NCBI RefSeq assembly: GCF_003086295.3
Contig: NC_092050.1
Location: 144,863,699 to 144,927,698 of the forward strand
DNA length: 64,000 bases
Direction: 5' to 3'
Source of the DNA: Arachis hypogaea
Lineage: Eukaryota > Streptophyta > Magnoliopsida > Fabales > Fabaceae
Program-made: the position numbers and the translations under genes
Notes under the pieces: generated by a model
Seen by the model: only the letters and a program-made list of their open reading frames with translations
Databases searched by the model: none
What the model was told of the DNA's origin: nothing
Part shown: piece by piece, positions 36,146-49,099 of the stretch
Position numbering within the stretch: the stretch's first letter is position 1
Layout of the letters: each line of letters opens with the position of its first letter

Positions 36146-38366
36146 TGAGGATATTCTGTGAAGAAAGAAGAGGATGTTTTCTTTATTTTTTATTTTTTAT
36201 TAATTTGATTTAACTATGATTAATCATATATAGTTAATAATATATATGTATTGATATTTATACAAAAATTATATTTAATATATTTTTAAAATATATTAAA
36301 TTTTATTTCTTTTTAGAATTATTTAATATATGTATGATTTTTCATCTCTTGTTTTTCTATTATTTTTATCATCTGACTTATCTTGTTGTTCTATATTAGA
36401 TTGGACAGTATTTGAAATACTAAGTTGATTTTCTTTTTCCGACTTTATCTTCTCATTGTCAATATCTAGTTTACCTACTTCTAGACATTATGATTTGTAT
36501 CTACCTGATTAACTTTTTAAATTTTGTTTCTGAGCTTACCATTACTGCAGCCTTATCAAAAGAAACATTTTTGCTGGCAATAATCTTAAAAAAACCTACA
36601 TTTTCTATACGCCATAATCTATAACCGTTTCACCCTTCATGCATATCTATCTAATCATATATTTAAAGCTTATGAGAATAATTTTGTTATATATGGAACA
36701 GAATAAAAGAGAAATAAATTCCGATGTGTTTTTCTCTTATTAAAGGATGAATTATTTGATAAATTCTTTTGACATTTTTTTAAATAAGTAAAAAATATAT
36801 ATGTTTCCTTATTAAGCGTCCATGCATATCTACAATTCAGAGGATAGAGAAATACATTTAAAAAAATTGCCATGTAACAAAAGAGAAAAGATACACATTT
36901 ATTAAAATACTACTTATATATAAATATTACCAAATTTAAAAAATGCATTAGATGTTAACTTTATTAAGTTCTAAATCCATGCATTAAAAGGGTGTCTATA
37001 TATATATTATTGGTGAGTGGTATTTTACTCAAGAATGAGTGAAAACAATCAACAATGCCGCCAAAAAAAGAGATTGATGACCGCACTTATGAAGTCCACT
37101 CCATTCGCCGTAAGAGAATCCATCGGGTATATTCATATTCCTTTCATCTTATTTCAATATTCCAATTGATATATATAATCAAATAAGTTATATGAAAATA
37201 TAAAAAATTAGCTATCACATTTAACTATCATTAAGAATATATATTCGATGTTCATAGAAAAAAATTGGCTACATACTGTTGTAAAAAAGTTTAATTATAA
37301 TATCATAACAGATTTACGTATTTTATTATTGAATGTTTGATTATTCTAAAAGTTATTTATTTTGTGAAAATTTACCTAAATAACATATATTTGTATGTAT
37401 GAGATTACTGATTAAGGTTTTTTTGGCTGATTTTAATTTTGTGTTCATTGAATATTTTTTTACAGAAAAATAGTATTTGTGATTGATTGGAAACTATTTC
37501 ACCTTATTAAGAATAATGAATCTGATGAATATACATATAGTTTCGGATTCTATTATTTTAATGTATTATATGTTAATATATTATTCTGCATCACTATGGT
37601 GTATGTTATTGTTATCCATTGGTTTATCATGATCAAATTCTAATCAAAATCTTTGAATATGGGAATGTCATATACAGGGTAAGCCACAGTACATGCTCAA
37701 ATGGTTAGTGCTTATGATTATTTTTAAAGCTCTTTTCTTCGATTTTATTAACTAATATTGTTATTGTTTATTGCTTTTGATGACTAACATTATCAAATGG
37801 ATATTTCAATTATGTATGTGGTGAAATATAAATAAGGCAGGATGGAAGGACGTATCAAACACTTGGGAGACTCAGGAGAGCCTCCATCATATGCGTGATT
37901 ACGTTAATGACTTTGATGCCAGGTATGGTGAAAAAGGAATCCAGTATATATAAAATATATTTCAATTCACTGTGATTTAAGCAATGTTAATTGAGTAATT
38001 ATTTAAAGGTTTTTGACTATTATTTTTAGCTGAAGATATCTTCGTGTGAATAATCATATTTAATGAAATAATAATTATAAATGAGTTTTGTGTTCTTGAA
38101 GAATAAAATCAAGAATTCGTGAGAATCTCAAGAAGTGGAACAAGCAACACAACACTCCTTCACAGAAATCGTCATCACGTCCTTTTATTGCAAATCCATC
38201 TCCTCTTTTTTCTGACTCAGAAGAGGAGGAGGACGATGAAGACGAAGAGGAAGAGGAGAAGGAAGAGAAAAAAGAAAAAACTACGGATGATAAAGAAGAC
38301 TCTGATTATGATGTGAATGTTAAAGTCACCCCTAGTGTTAGACGACCAATTGCAAGGTACTCCCTT

Positions 38367-41300
38367 TGTAACAACCCAACCTTCAGTACGTCATGATCAT
38401 ACCAAAAGTAAAGCGTTATTAACCTGTTTTCCTTATTAACTATTTAATATTGAGCCTTTACTTCGAACTCGCATTTCAATCTTTAATAAAATGCTAGAAA
38501 GTTGTTTATAATTCATTAAAAATCATATACCAAACATCACCAAATAATAATAATTACATAATTACTAATAATAATAAATCTTATACAAGTAAATCAAAAT
38601 AAAACTCAGATACAATACATATCCCTCTGTATAAAATAAGAATCTTAAGCAACAAGCGAGGGAACTCTATGAAGGTAACACAACGCATAGATAAAGTCAA
38701 TAATCGCCCGCAGCTTCAAACTGAGTCTTCGAACCTATCACTGAAAGGGTGGAAGATTTTGGGGTGAGAACAAACCACACGTTCTCAGTAGGGGAGGGAA
38801 TACCATCAAAACATTGAAATACTTGCAAATAGAATTAGTTTCATCGTAAAGCAGTTTATCCTCGAAATAACCTTTTAAAAAAAGTTTGGTACAAAGCTTA
38901 TTTTGAAAGGTGTTTAAAGAAATCCCTTTAATTTATAAATCAATAAAATGAATAGTTTAAAGAAGCAAAAAGGATCAAAGACATGCCTAGTGACTTCCTA
39001 TCCAACTTACCTCGCTCACTCCTATCCAAATAATACGTACATTAAGATACTCAGGCAACACCTAGTCCACCTGCTTTAACTTTCATTACCACAAACAAAA
39101 ACAATCCTCATTACATCTCCTCCAAAAAGGTTCTCTCAGATAAACATACACATACAGGACAAACAAGGAAATCACAGATAAGATTCAGGTACAGCAAGTA
39201 AAACAAGTAGCAAATAGACATGGCTAAGCAATTAGGCAAACCAAAACAAGTTCAAACCCAAGCAAAGCATACAAATGCATATGATGCATGCCTGTCCTAT
39301 GGCTGATGAGGCTCATCTGTCGGTTATCCAGTCAACCCGACAAGTCTGAATTGTCCTTAGACTGTCTCCCGACGTGCATCCCCAAGAGTCTATGCATAGC
39401 TTTTTTCTCAAATAATCAATGTTGCTCAATGGGGGTAACAATCCCGGGAATTTATATAGTGCCCGGTCACACTTACGTCGTAGGGTCAACAGAGTATCGA
39501 GTCTCAACCTGGTACACGTAGTGGTAAGCCACGGTACTTTACCCAGGGAAACTTGTATCTCAGATAATTCAAATAAATAAGCCATATGAATATTTCAATC
39601 ATAATTCATCAAGATCCACATCATTCTCAACCTTGTTTCATTCATCACAAATCTTGTCATTAATATCATAACCAATTTCATCAACCTCAATCATCATCCC
39701 ACAACACTATAATTAACCAGAATCATCATCAGATCTCAAACAACCTAATTGTCACTAAATTCCACCTTAATTTCAAGGACAACCCTCAAACAACTCACTA
39801 AATTCACCTCCAACTCAATACCACACATTCTCCATCATATTTCTTAAATTAACTTTCTTCCTCTTAACCGTTATATTCAGTTTCATTAAAAAGAACTATA
39901 AACTCACTCTCTTACTCCCAATCCCTTAATCTTATACCCAGTTTACTATTTTAAAGCATTCTACTAGTTAATCAAATCTCGCTTCATTGCTAAAAGAAAT
40001 CAAATGAATTTAAAACCACAAATTAACCAAATCATAAGAATTCAATTCTCTTTAATAATCTTTAAAAAATATTCAAAAATACTTCTTTTATTAAAGTTAC
40101 TTGAATCAGAATCATCTACCAAGTCACAACCAAAACTTCTTCAAAATTCTTAGAAAATTTTCGACAGCACCTCCCCTAAAAACTAGAATATGCCACCCAT
40201 TACGGGTCCCCTCTTTTCAATCCTCAACACAATAAAAATCAGCCTTTCAGTTTAACAATTCCAAATCCATTATTCAAGACCATTTATTATCAATTTCTAT
40301 TTAAAATCCAAAATCAGCGCATTCAATCATTTTTACCATAGATTCGGAAAATCAACCAATAACCAACAAATCTAACCTTTCAATTACAACAGAAAATCAT
40401 TTTCAACACAGACATCCATCTATTTGCATTAACTTACTAAGCTTGTCAGTTATTCAAAGCCCAGAATATTTTTTATTTAAAATAAACCCCTACCTCAATT
40501 TAGTTGAACCCACGTAGATTAAACGTGACAATTCCCTTTCCTTTTCATTTCATGGCAGCAGCGGCAACAAATCCACGACGGTAATGGTAGTTACAGCAGA
40601 ATAGAGAATCCAAATTGAATAGGTATCGAAAGTGAACACAGCCCTGAGAATTTCAAAATAGGGCATATACTAGAATTAAATCAAAACAAGCGTGGTAATG
40701 ACAATAAAATGTGCAAATGGAACGTAATCAAGGAGAAGAGCAAACCAGAATTGAAATAGCAACATCAAACTCATCAACAGCAGCTCTAACAGTTTCCTGA
40801 TGGCCTCAACACCACCATAATGGTCCTAACAACAAACAGGAAAACAGAGTAGTAGTACTAAACAGAGACATAGGTTCCCTTAGCTGGAACAGGAGAAAGA
40901 CAGAGGAACAGGATGGAACCAAGACAAGGATTAAAGCTTACAGTCTCAACAATGGAGGAATTGGGACCGAATCAACCACTTCCATGACAGCTCTGGGAAC
41001 ACAGCAACAATTTTGATCCCAATTGACAGTAGTGGCGGCAGTGGCTAGGGTTCCGACCGGCGGTAGGACTTGGCGGTGGCTCGGCAGGAGCGGTGCAATG
41101 GAGCTGCCACGAAGCCCCCTGCTCTCTCTCCTATACGCGTTTCCTTTCCCTCGGCTCAAACCGGCGACAGATTCAACCCTATCGACAACGGCAAAGGCTC
41201 GCGCCGAGGACGACAACGGCGAGGCTCGAGGCACGATGGTGACTTCGCACAGCCCGGCGGCGGGACGCAGCTCCGACACCCCTCGCGAGCACGCTCTCTC

Positions 41301-42136
41301 TTTCTCCACCGCGGACCTTCTATCCCTCCGACACATCTCTCTTCATCCGTGGCGGCACAGCCGTGCTGACGCAACGGCGCTAGCTCGGCGAGGCTTCCCT
41401 TTCTCCACGCTAGCTTTCTCTCCCCTCTGTTCGACTTTCTCAGCAACAATCGGTAGAGCGCGGTGACAGGGATGGCGGGTTGACCAGCACTAGCACACCC
41501 CCTTCCTCTCTTCCCTCTCCTCTGCCTCCCGTTCTTTCTTCCTTTCTCTTTTTTTTTCTTTTTCCTATTGCCGCCGCTGTGTTTGGTAACAAGGAAAGCA
41601 AGGTGGCTAGGGTTGGGTTAGAATGGGTTAGGGTTAGTGTGCCTGATTTTAGGATTATGGTTTAGTTTGGGGCAAATGTGAAATTAGAGATTTTTAGATA
41701 AATTGGAATTTGGTAACTTTAATTAAATTAGAGTATAGAGTATCAATTAAAAATCTAATTTAATCCATTAAAATTACATTGAAAAATATTATTTGATTGT
41801 CAACTTACTGATTGGCATTTAATCATGTATTCTAATTTAAAATTAAGAATAATATAATTAATTTTCTTTTTTATAAAAATTAAAGTATTAAATTCCAAAA
41901 TCTCAATTATTTAACTAAATCGTATAAAATTCTTATTCTTTTACAACTGTTAAGCTGTATAATTTAAATATAGAAAATTATTCAATAATTATAAAATTAA
42001 GTAAAATTTCTAATTTAATTATCAAGACTTGATTTAATTACTTTTAATAAAATAATTTCTAAAAATAAAATCTTTAATAAATAAATAAATTGAAATTAAC
42101 TCATAATATTATTTTCCGAAAGTTCTGAGTCTTACA
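38367..42136 (-). mobile_element. Solo LTR in intron 4 of copy 3 (first)
   Basis: 3770 bp, TGTAACAACC...GAGTCTTACA, so minus orientation. TSD is CCCTT (38362-38366) against CGCTT (42137-42141), one mismatch. Shares the GACAAGTC/CGGTTATCC and GTACACG segments with its relatives (39310-39560). It has a GC-rich island at 41020-41470 with overlapping ORFs on both strands that look like LTR leader, not genes. No PBS or pol. Confidence 0.78.
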
Positions 42137-42143
42137 CGCTTCA

Positions 42144-45100
42144 TGTAAGACCCGGTTAATTAACAGCTAATTAACCCATAAATGAGAATTTATTCTAGAA
42201 AGCCAAAAATGTTATTTTTATGGCTTAATATGATAGAGGAAATTGAGACGAGAATTTCGGTACTAATTTTATAGAAATCGGACCAAGATTGGACCGAACG
42301 GGCCAAACCGGGCCAACCGAACCCAAAGTGGGCCCTTGGCCCAACTAAACTAAACCAAAACCCTAGTTTTCAGCACTCTCTCTCCTCATTTGAGACATTA
42401 AACACGCTGAAATGGAGGCCATGGAGGGAAGAACACTCTCTCAAGTTCTATCTCTCACTTGATCTTCAAACCACCATAACTTTTGATCTAGAGCTCCGAT
42501 TGCCGCTCCGTTTGCGGCCACGCGTTCACCGCGGAGAGCTCTATAAAACCCATACAATTAATCTTGAGGTAAGTCACGTTTTACTGTTCGAAATTCCAGC
42601 CCTTGATTTCGAGTTTCATGAGTAAAAATGTTGAGATTTTGGGTTCTTTGATGTTATAGGACCCAACTCTCTTGAAGGAGAAGGTTAATCTTGTCTCTTT
42701 GGACCTTGGGTGTGGTAAGATTCTCAACCCTAGTGTAATTTGTTGTTCTATGAGGTTTGGGCATTGAGATGTTGTGTATGGGTATGATGATTGTGGCTTA
42801 GGTTGTGTATATGTAAATATTGGAGCTTGATTGGTGATTTTGGAAAGCTTGGAAGAGGGTTTTGTGTGATAAAATCTGTTCTTGGAGGTGTTGATACCTT
42901 GAGAGCTTGTGGACAAGTGGTTTGGAAGTGCTCCGGTTGAGCTTGGGAAATTGGCTAAGGTATGGTTTCGGTTTCCCGTATCTAATATGTAATGTGGTAG
43001 GAAATACTTAGGCTAGAGGCCCTAAGATAGGCATTGAATTGATGATGTTGTGGAATGGTTGAGATATATGATGTGATCATATGTGTGATTATGAATATTG
43101 ATGCCTTGATTGTGTGATATGTGAGAAAATGCATGTTGTGATATATGCTTGATGAATGATTGAGGTTGAATTGATGGGTGGTGCCATATTGTTGGTGAGT
43201 ATGATGATTATGTATAATGATGGTTGATTGAAAATTGATATTGTTAGAAATTGGGATGAGAAGGATGTATGACATAATATTGTGTTTATCCTTTGGCCTT
43301 TTGATTGAGAAGTGTTAAAATGGTTGGAGGTAGTTTTGAGAATTTTGGTAAAATATCAATGCGTGAGTTGAGGATGGCTTGTTGTTGAATTTGGTACACT
43401 TTGATTGATTTCAAAGAAAAGGGATGAAATTGGCATGTTTTAATTGATTTTGAAAAGAGTTGAAAGTGGCTTGTTTTGAAAATGGCACTTTGTGGTTTTG
43501 AATGAAAATATGGTTTTTGGGCATACTTTGACGGGACATAACTTGGACTACGGATCTTTGATTTGTGCCAATTCTGTTTAGAAATGAAATTGGATCCGGG
43601 ATGTCCATGTCGTTCGAAGAACGGGTGAAAAATGATTTAAAATGAGAGAGTTATGACCGTCGGAAGATTGGGGGTTGAATCTGTGAATTCTGCAGCTTTT
43701 AACTTAGAAAATTTTTAGCAGAATGACCCCTCGCGCGTAGGCGCAGTTGGCGCGTATGCGCCGTTCTTCGAGAAAGCATCATCCACGCGTGCGCGTGGAG
43801 TGCGCGTACGCGTGGCCCTGTTTTCATCCCAAAGTTGATTTTTGAGTTTTAAAAGCCAAATTTCATACTTCTAAGCCTCCGATCTCACCACTTATGTCTT
43901 AAATCATTATGATATGCCTAGCATGAGGAAAAGGGCTAGTGAATGTGGTAACTTGCGAGTGAAGCAAGGGAAAAATGAATGATCCATGAGGATCAAAGAT
44001 GATTATGTGAGATGTGGAGGATGGCGGTGGAAGTGCTTGTTATGCCATGGGCCGAAGGGCCGTAAATGTTAATGAATTGGCTGGTTATGGATTTAACCGT
44101 GAGCCGGATGGCTAGATTATTGCCGTGTTATGGCGGAGCCATGTTTATGGCCAAGTATAAATGCATATATGCTGTTGATTGAATTGTGAATGTTTGCACT
44201 TCCACCATTGGAGATGAGGGTTTCCCTGGGTAGTAGCAATGGCTAGCCACCATGTGCTCCAGGTTGAGACTCGAAGCTCTGTTAACCCAATGTCGTAAGT
44301 GTGGCCGGGCACTGTGAAAGGCCCGGATGAGCTCGCCCCCGTAAATATTCACCAGTGATGGTGATGGATAAATATTCACCAGTGAGGGTGATGGATTTGG
44401 ATCATGATTATGATCAAGTTTATGATGAGTATAACTCGAGTTGGGGATGCGCGACAGAGGGACAGTCCAATGGTTAGCTACCAGGACTTGTCGGGTTGGC
44501 TCTATAACCGACAGATGATATCATCAGCTACTAGGGACAGGCATGCATCATAAGCATACTACATGAATTGTTTGAGATTGCCTATTTGACTGCATATTAC
44601 TTGCTAATTGCCTAAATGCCTTATCTGTTCCTATTTGTAAATCTCTTGTCTGATATAACTGTGTTTGCTATATTATACTCCTGCTGGTGGTTGGGAGGTC
44701 TGAAGGAATTGGAAAGGAAAGTATTAGTTAGACTGAAGAATCTTTAGTCAGTTGCCACTTACGGTTTAGCTTGTTTATAAGCTTTGATATTATCTGAAGG
44801 AAGTTCTAGGATTGCCTTCGGCTTTCCTCTATTATTATGTATTATATATGTGGAAGCTGTTACCGTGCTGGGGACCTCTGGTTCTCACCCATGCGGATTT
44901 TGTGGTTTTCAGATGCAGGACGCGAGGCTTCTCGTTGAGGCATGTTGGAGACTTCTGGATTTAGCGAAGATCCTTTGTTCTCGGGACTCTGTTTTGGGTT
45001 ATATATCTTGTTTAGATACTTTTATCTCCATTAAATAATACAAACTGTGATGACTCCTTCTAGAGGGGATTTTTGGAGAATAGGTTTTCTGTATTTGTGT

Positions 45101-45445
45101 CCCTTTGGGTTTCCTTTGGGATTTCCTTATTTTATCATATGTATATATTGCTATGCTCGGACCGGTTCTCTTCGCAGTCGGATTTTGAGTCTTGATATTC
45201 TTGTTTTTGACACTCTTTTGTATATATAATCTCGCGATAGCTTATCCCGGTGCGTCACGTTTATCGATCGGAGTGTTGCGCTTTCGAGTTACGGTTTTTG
45301 TTTACCCCTTTTTCTACAAAGGCTCCTAGTTATAATCAATTATTCATACTACTATACGTACTAAATTTTTGTTTTAGAGGTCGTAATACCTTGCCATCTC
45401 TGAATTATGACTTAAGCATAAGACTCTGTATGGTAGGGTGTTACG
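42144..45445 (+). mobile_element. Solo LTR in intron 4 of copy 3 (second)
   Basis: 3302 bp, TGTAAGACCC...GGGTGTTACG, TSD CTTCA (42139-42143 and 45446-45450). The last base is G instead of A. It inserted in the 3' flank of the first solo LTR, using that element's duplicated target. Contains the conserved GAGCTCCGATTGCCGC and TTTGCGGCCACGCG block (~42502-42535) and a CpG-rich palindrome patch at 43730-43815. Confidence 0.8.
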
Positions 45446-47011
45446 CTTCATTCCATCGAGTTTTTATATGTCATTATTCTAACAACACGATCCACCAGTA
45501 AAAGGATATTATGAAATCCTACATGGAATGAATCCATGTTCAATTTTGTTTTTAAATAATATATAGCATAAGTTTTGATATTTTGAGAATTTTATTTCTG
45601 CAAATTGGTCATAAAAAGAAAATCATATCTCTAAGTGAAAAGATTTATAAGGTATAATTTGTAGTAATTTATACGCTTGTGTTAATAACTAAGCAATATC
45701 TATGACTAGTCAAAGATTTTTAATTTTTAATTTCTATTGATAGAAGCTTTGATTAATTTAAAATTCTTAGAGGTAGTGATGACTTCAACTGAAATTTGAT
45801 TTAATTTAACATTGTCTCTCTTGAATCAAATTCGTAGAATTAAGTATTTTGAGCATTTTTTTTAATTTGTAAATTAAATTTTCAAAAGTTTTGTGAAGAT
45901 ATCTGCAATTTGTTCTTGAGTTGGACAATAAGAAGCAATAACAAAGTAAATGCTCCATCAAAGTTTGTGTACTCTTTATGAAACTAAACTATGTTGCTTC
46001 ATTGAAAAATCATTAAAATTATACAAAACATGTATTAAATTTGCCATGATGAGTGACTAATAATTATTTCTTGCAAACAAAAATGTGAAGAACTTGCAAG
46101 AATGTGAAGAACAAGAGTCACAAACCTTCAAGTGTTGATAATCCTGTGCATGTGTCTTCTGAGGAAGAAGATTCTGAGAAAGAAGATTGTAATGTCAATA
46201 TTGCCCCTACTCCTCTTCGAACCCCGAATCGTAGACCATCACATGATGATGGCAAGCAAGACAATGCTCAATCAGATCCTGAAGAGCATATTCTTGCCAA
46301 TCCTCAAATTGTCCTTTTTGCTGATCCAATTTAAGAAGGAGGAGGAGATGTTAGTGTGGATTTGATGCAGTCTTTGATAATAATTACCAATTCAAACTTA
46401 TATTATTGGTGATGTTAATTACTTTTTTGTTTGATGGGAATAAATTATAGTAGTTGTGGAATGATTGAATAGTTCTTGGTATGAAATGAATAATTAAACA
46501 TTTTATTCATGTTTTGGACATGGATTGGATATGATTATAATAGCTTGTTCATATCTCTTATGAATTTCCTTGTATATTTAATTTTTGTGCATTACCACTG
46601 TTTTGCTTGGCGATTCTTAGATGGAAAAGAAAAAAATATAGAATTTGTGTTGTTTAGTGTTTCTGAGTGAAACTTGTTAGAAAAACAAAGTAACAAGACA
46701 TAATAATCATAGACAAATTAAAAATGCATGCCAAGGCTATTGTGACAGAATTACATATACTGTCATTTTATCTTATCTATTTTTTATTTTTTTTAATAGG
46801 TTGATTGAGTGTCCAGGGAACAAAAAAGTTGTGTATAGTTACTATCCACATCTATGTCTATGTCTATGATAGATATGAATACCTTGACAAATATTTACTA
46901 TTTATTTAGTGAAAAACAAAATTTGAAAGAACATTATACAAAATACATGTATCTAATGTATTATCAGAGATTAAACATGAGATATAAAGTTTTATTATAA
47001 TTTTATTGCTT

Positions 47012-47197
47012 CAACCTAGTTGGATTGGCCTAGTAGTTAGCTCACTACTCCACTTAAGCAACTGTCGTGGGATGGAATCCTGCCTTGTACACGCAGCAAC
47101 GTATTGGCCAACAATAAACTCTTAAATAGACTTTCGATCTGCGATGAATTATTCTTTAATCTGCCGGGTTAGGAGATACCGTGAGAAACTAAAAATA
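47012..47197 (+). mobile_element. SINE, copy in unit 3
   Basis: 186 bp, flanked by ATTTTATTGCTT (47000-47011) and ATTTTGTTGCTT (47198-47209). Confidence 0.8.
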
Positions 47198-47800
47198 ATT
47201 TTGTTGCTTCAAAATAAAACAAGCAACAAAAGCTAAACTCGTGGTTTCACATCACATGACACAATACTTTACAGAGTCTATCACTACTCTTGTATTAAAA
47301 CAGAGACAAACTATTCATCAATACTGTCACTCTTAGATAACACTCAGCTATAAACCAAAACTTATCACCTCCGTAACAAGACAAAACTCACCGATCAAAA
47401 AAGGTCAACTCATCAACAACAAGTCTTTAACAGATATAGATGCAAGATATACAAAAAAAATTAATTTAAACATTATACACCTCTTTCAGGATCCAACTCG
47501 GCTTAAAACAAATTTTCCAATCCATAATATGCACTATAGTTGTGGTTGACTATTTTAGGGCTTCTTCAATGAAATGTCATAAAAGATATCTAGTAATATA
47601 TATTGAATTTGAAACTAATTAATAAGGTACAGTAGTAGCATGTAAATAACAAAAGATCCTCTGCTACAATAATCATGCCAGGAATATTTGACCACAAAAG
47701 TGAAACTATATTTCTAAGAGTAGTGATCAAATTTCTGACCACACAATTAATAAAAGAGGTGAATTATTAACATGCTAAAAAAAACTTATCTATGTTTATA

Positions 47801-47950
47801 CTAATCAGCAGGGGAAATGAATCATCAGTGGTAGAAGTTGTGCAAGATTCCACTTTGGTTTGAGTTGGGGAAAAATTGAAAGGCTTAGGAGGACTTTGCA
47901 ATAGATCAATGCTTCCTTTAAGCATTTCAATGGCCCTACTCATTAGAGGT
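47801..47950 (-). pseudogene. LRK10L kinase 3'-end remnant, unit 3
   Basis: Last ~50 kinase codons, with a one-base loss in the GGGGAAA run near the stop. Ends at the common breakpoint (here AGAGGT). Confidence 0.87.
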
Positions 47951-48799
47951 TGAGGATATTCCGTGAAGAAAGAAGAGGATGTTTTCTTTATTTTTTATTT
48001 TTTATTAATTTGATTTAACTATGATTAATCATATATAGTTAATAATATATATGTATTGATATTTATACAAAAATTATATTTAATATATTTTTAAAATATA
48101 TTAAATTTTATTTCTTTTTAGAATTATTTAATATATGTATGATTTTTCATCTCTTGTTTTTCTATTATTTTTATCATCTGACTTATCTTGTTGTTCTATA
48201 TTAGATTGGACAGTATTTGAAATACTAAGTTGGTTTTCTTTTTCCGACTTTATCTTCTCATTTTCAATATATAGTTTACCTACTTCTAGACATTATGATT
48301 TGTATCTACCTGATTAACTTTTTAAATTTTGTTTCTGAGCTTACCATTACTGCAGCCTTATCAAAAGAAACATTTTTGCTAGCAAAAATCTTAGAAAAAC
48401 CTACCTTTTTTATACACCATAATCTATAACCTTTTCACCCTTCATGCATATCTTTCTAATCATATATTTAAAGCTTATGAGAATGATTTTGTTATATATG
48501 GAACAGAATAACACAAAAATAAATTCCGACGCATTTTTCTCTTATTAAGGGATGAATTATTTGATAAATTCTTTTGACATTTTTGTAAATAAGTAAAACA
48601 TATATATGTTTCCTTATTTAGCGTCCATGCATATCTACAATTCAGAGGATAGAGAAATACATTTAAAAAAATTGCCATGTAACAAAAGAGAAAAGATACA
48701 CATTTATTACAATACTATTTATATATAAATATTACCAAATTTAAAAAATGCATTAGATGTTAACTTTATTAAGTTCTAAATCCACGCATTAAAAGGATG

Positions 48800-48802
<3 letters not shown>

Positions 48803-48863
<61 letters not shown>
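48803..48863. repeat. (TA)n microsatellite before chromodomain copy 4
   Basis: About 30 TA repeats ending 46 bases before the start codon. Confidence 0.95.
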
Positions 48864-48867
<4 letters not shown>

Positions 48868-48909
48868 GTGAGTGGTATTTTACTCAGGAGTAAGTGAAAA
48901 CAATCAACA

Positions 48910-49010
48910 ATGCCGCCAAAAAAAGAGATTGATGGTCGCACTTATGAAGTCCACTCCATTCGCCGTAAGAGAATCCATCGGGTATATTCATATTCCTCTC
49001 ATCTTATTTC

Positions 49011-49099
<89 letters not shown>

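Larger units (their letters stand above)
37055..46334 (+). pseudogene. Chromodomain gene copy 3, splice mutant with LTRs in intron 4
   Basis: Exons 37055-37126, 37678-37703, 37836-37922, 38102-38356 and 46091-46334. All exon frames are open, with a shorter acidic tract (no ESS block) and KWNKQH in place of KRNKHH. The intron 2 acceptor is changed from TAG to TAA (37835). The next AG is one base downstream and would shift the frame inside the chromodomain. Two nested or adjacent solo LTRs add 7.1 kb to intron 4, about 10 bases after its donor. It is probably non-functional, though a leaky or alternative acceptor cannot be excluded. Confidence 0.78.
36146..47950. repeat. Tandem unit 3 (with 7.1 kb insertions)
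   Basis: About 4.72 kb once the two solo LTRs at 38367-45445 and their TSDs are removed. The microsatellite before the gene is only about 14 bases (36996-37009). Confidence 0.9.

Noticed and set aside
41023..41466. GC-rich ORFs of about 100-147 codons on both strands
   Set aside because: They lie wholly inside a solo LTR, overlap on opposite strands as expected from GC-rich DNA lacking stops, and have no recognisable domain.
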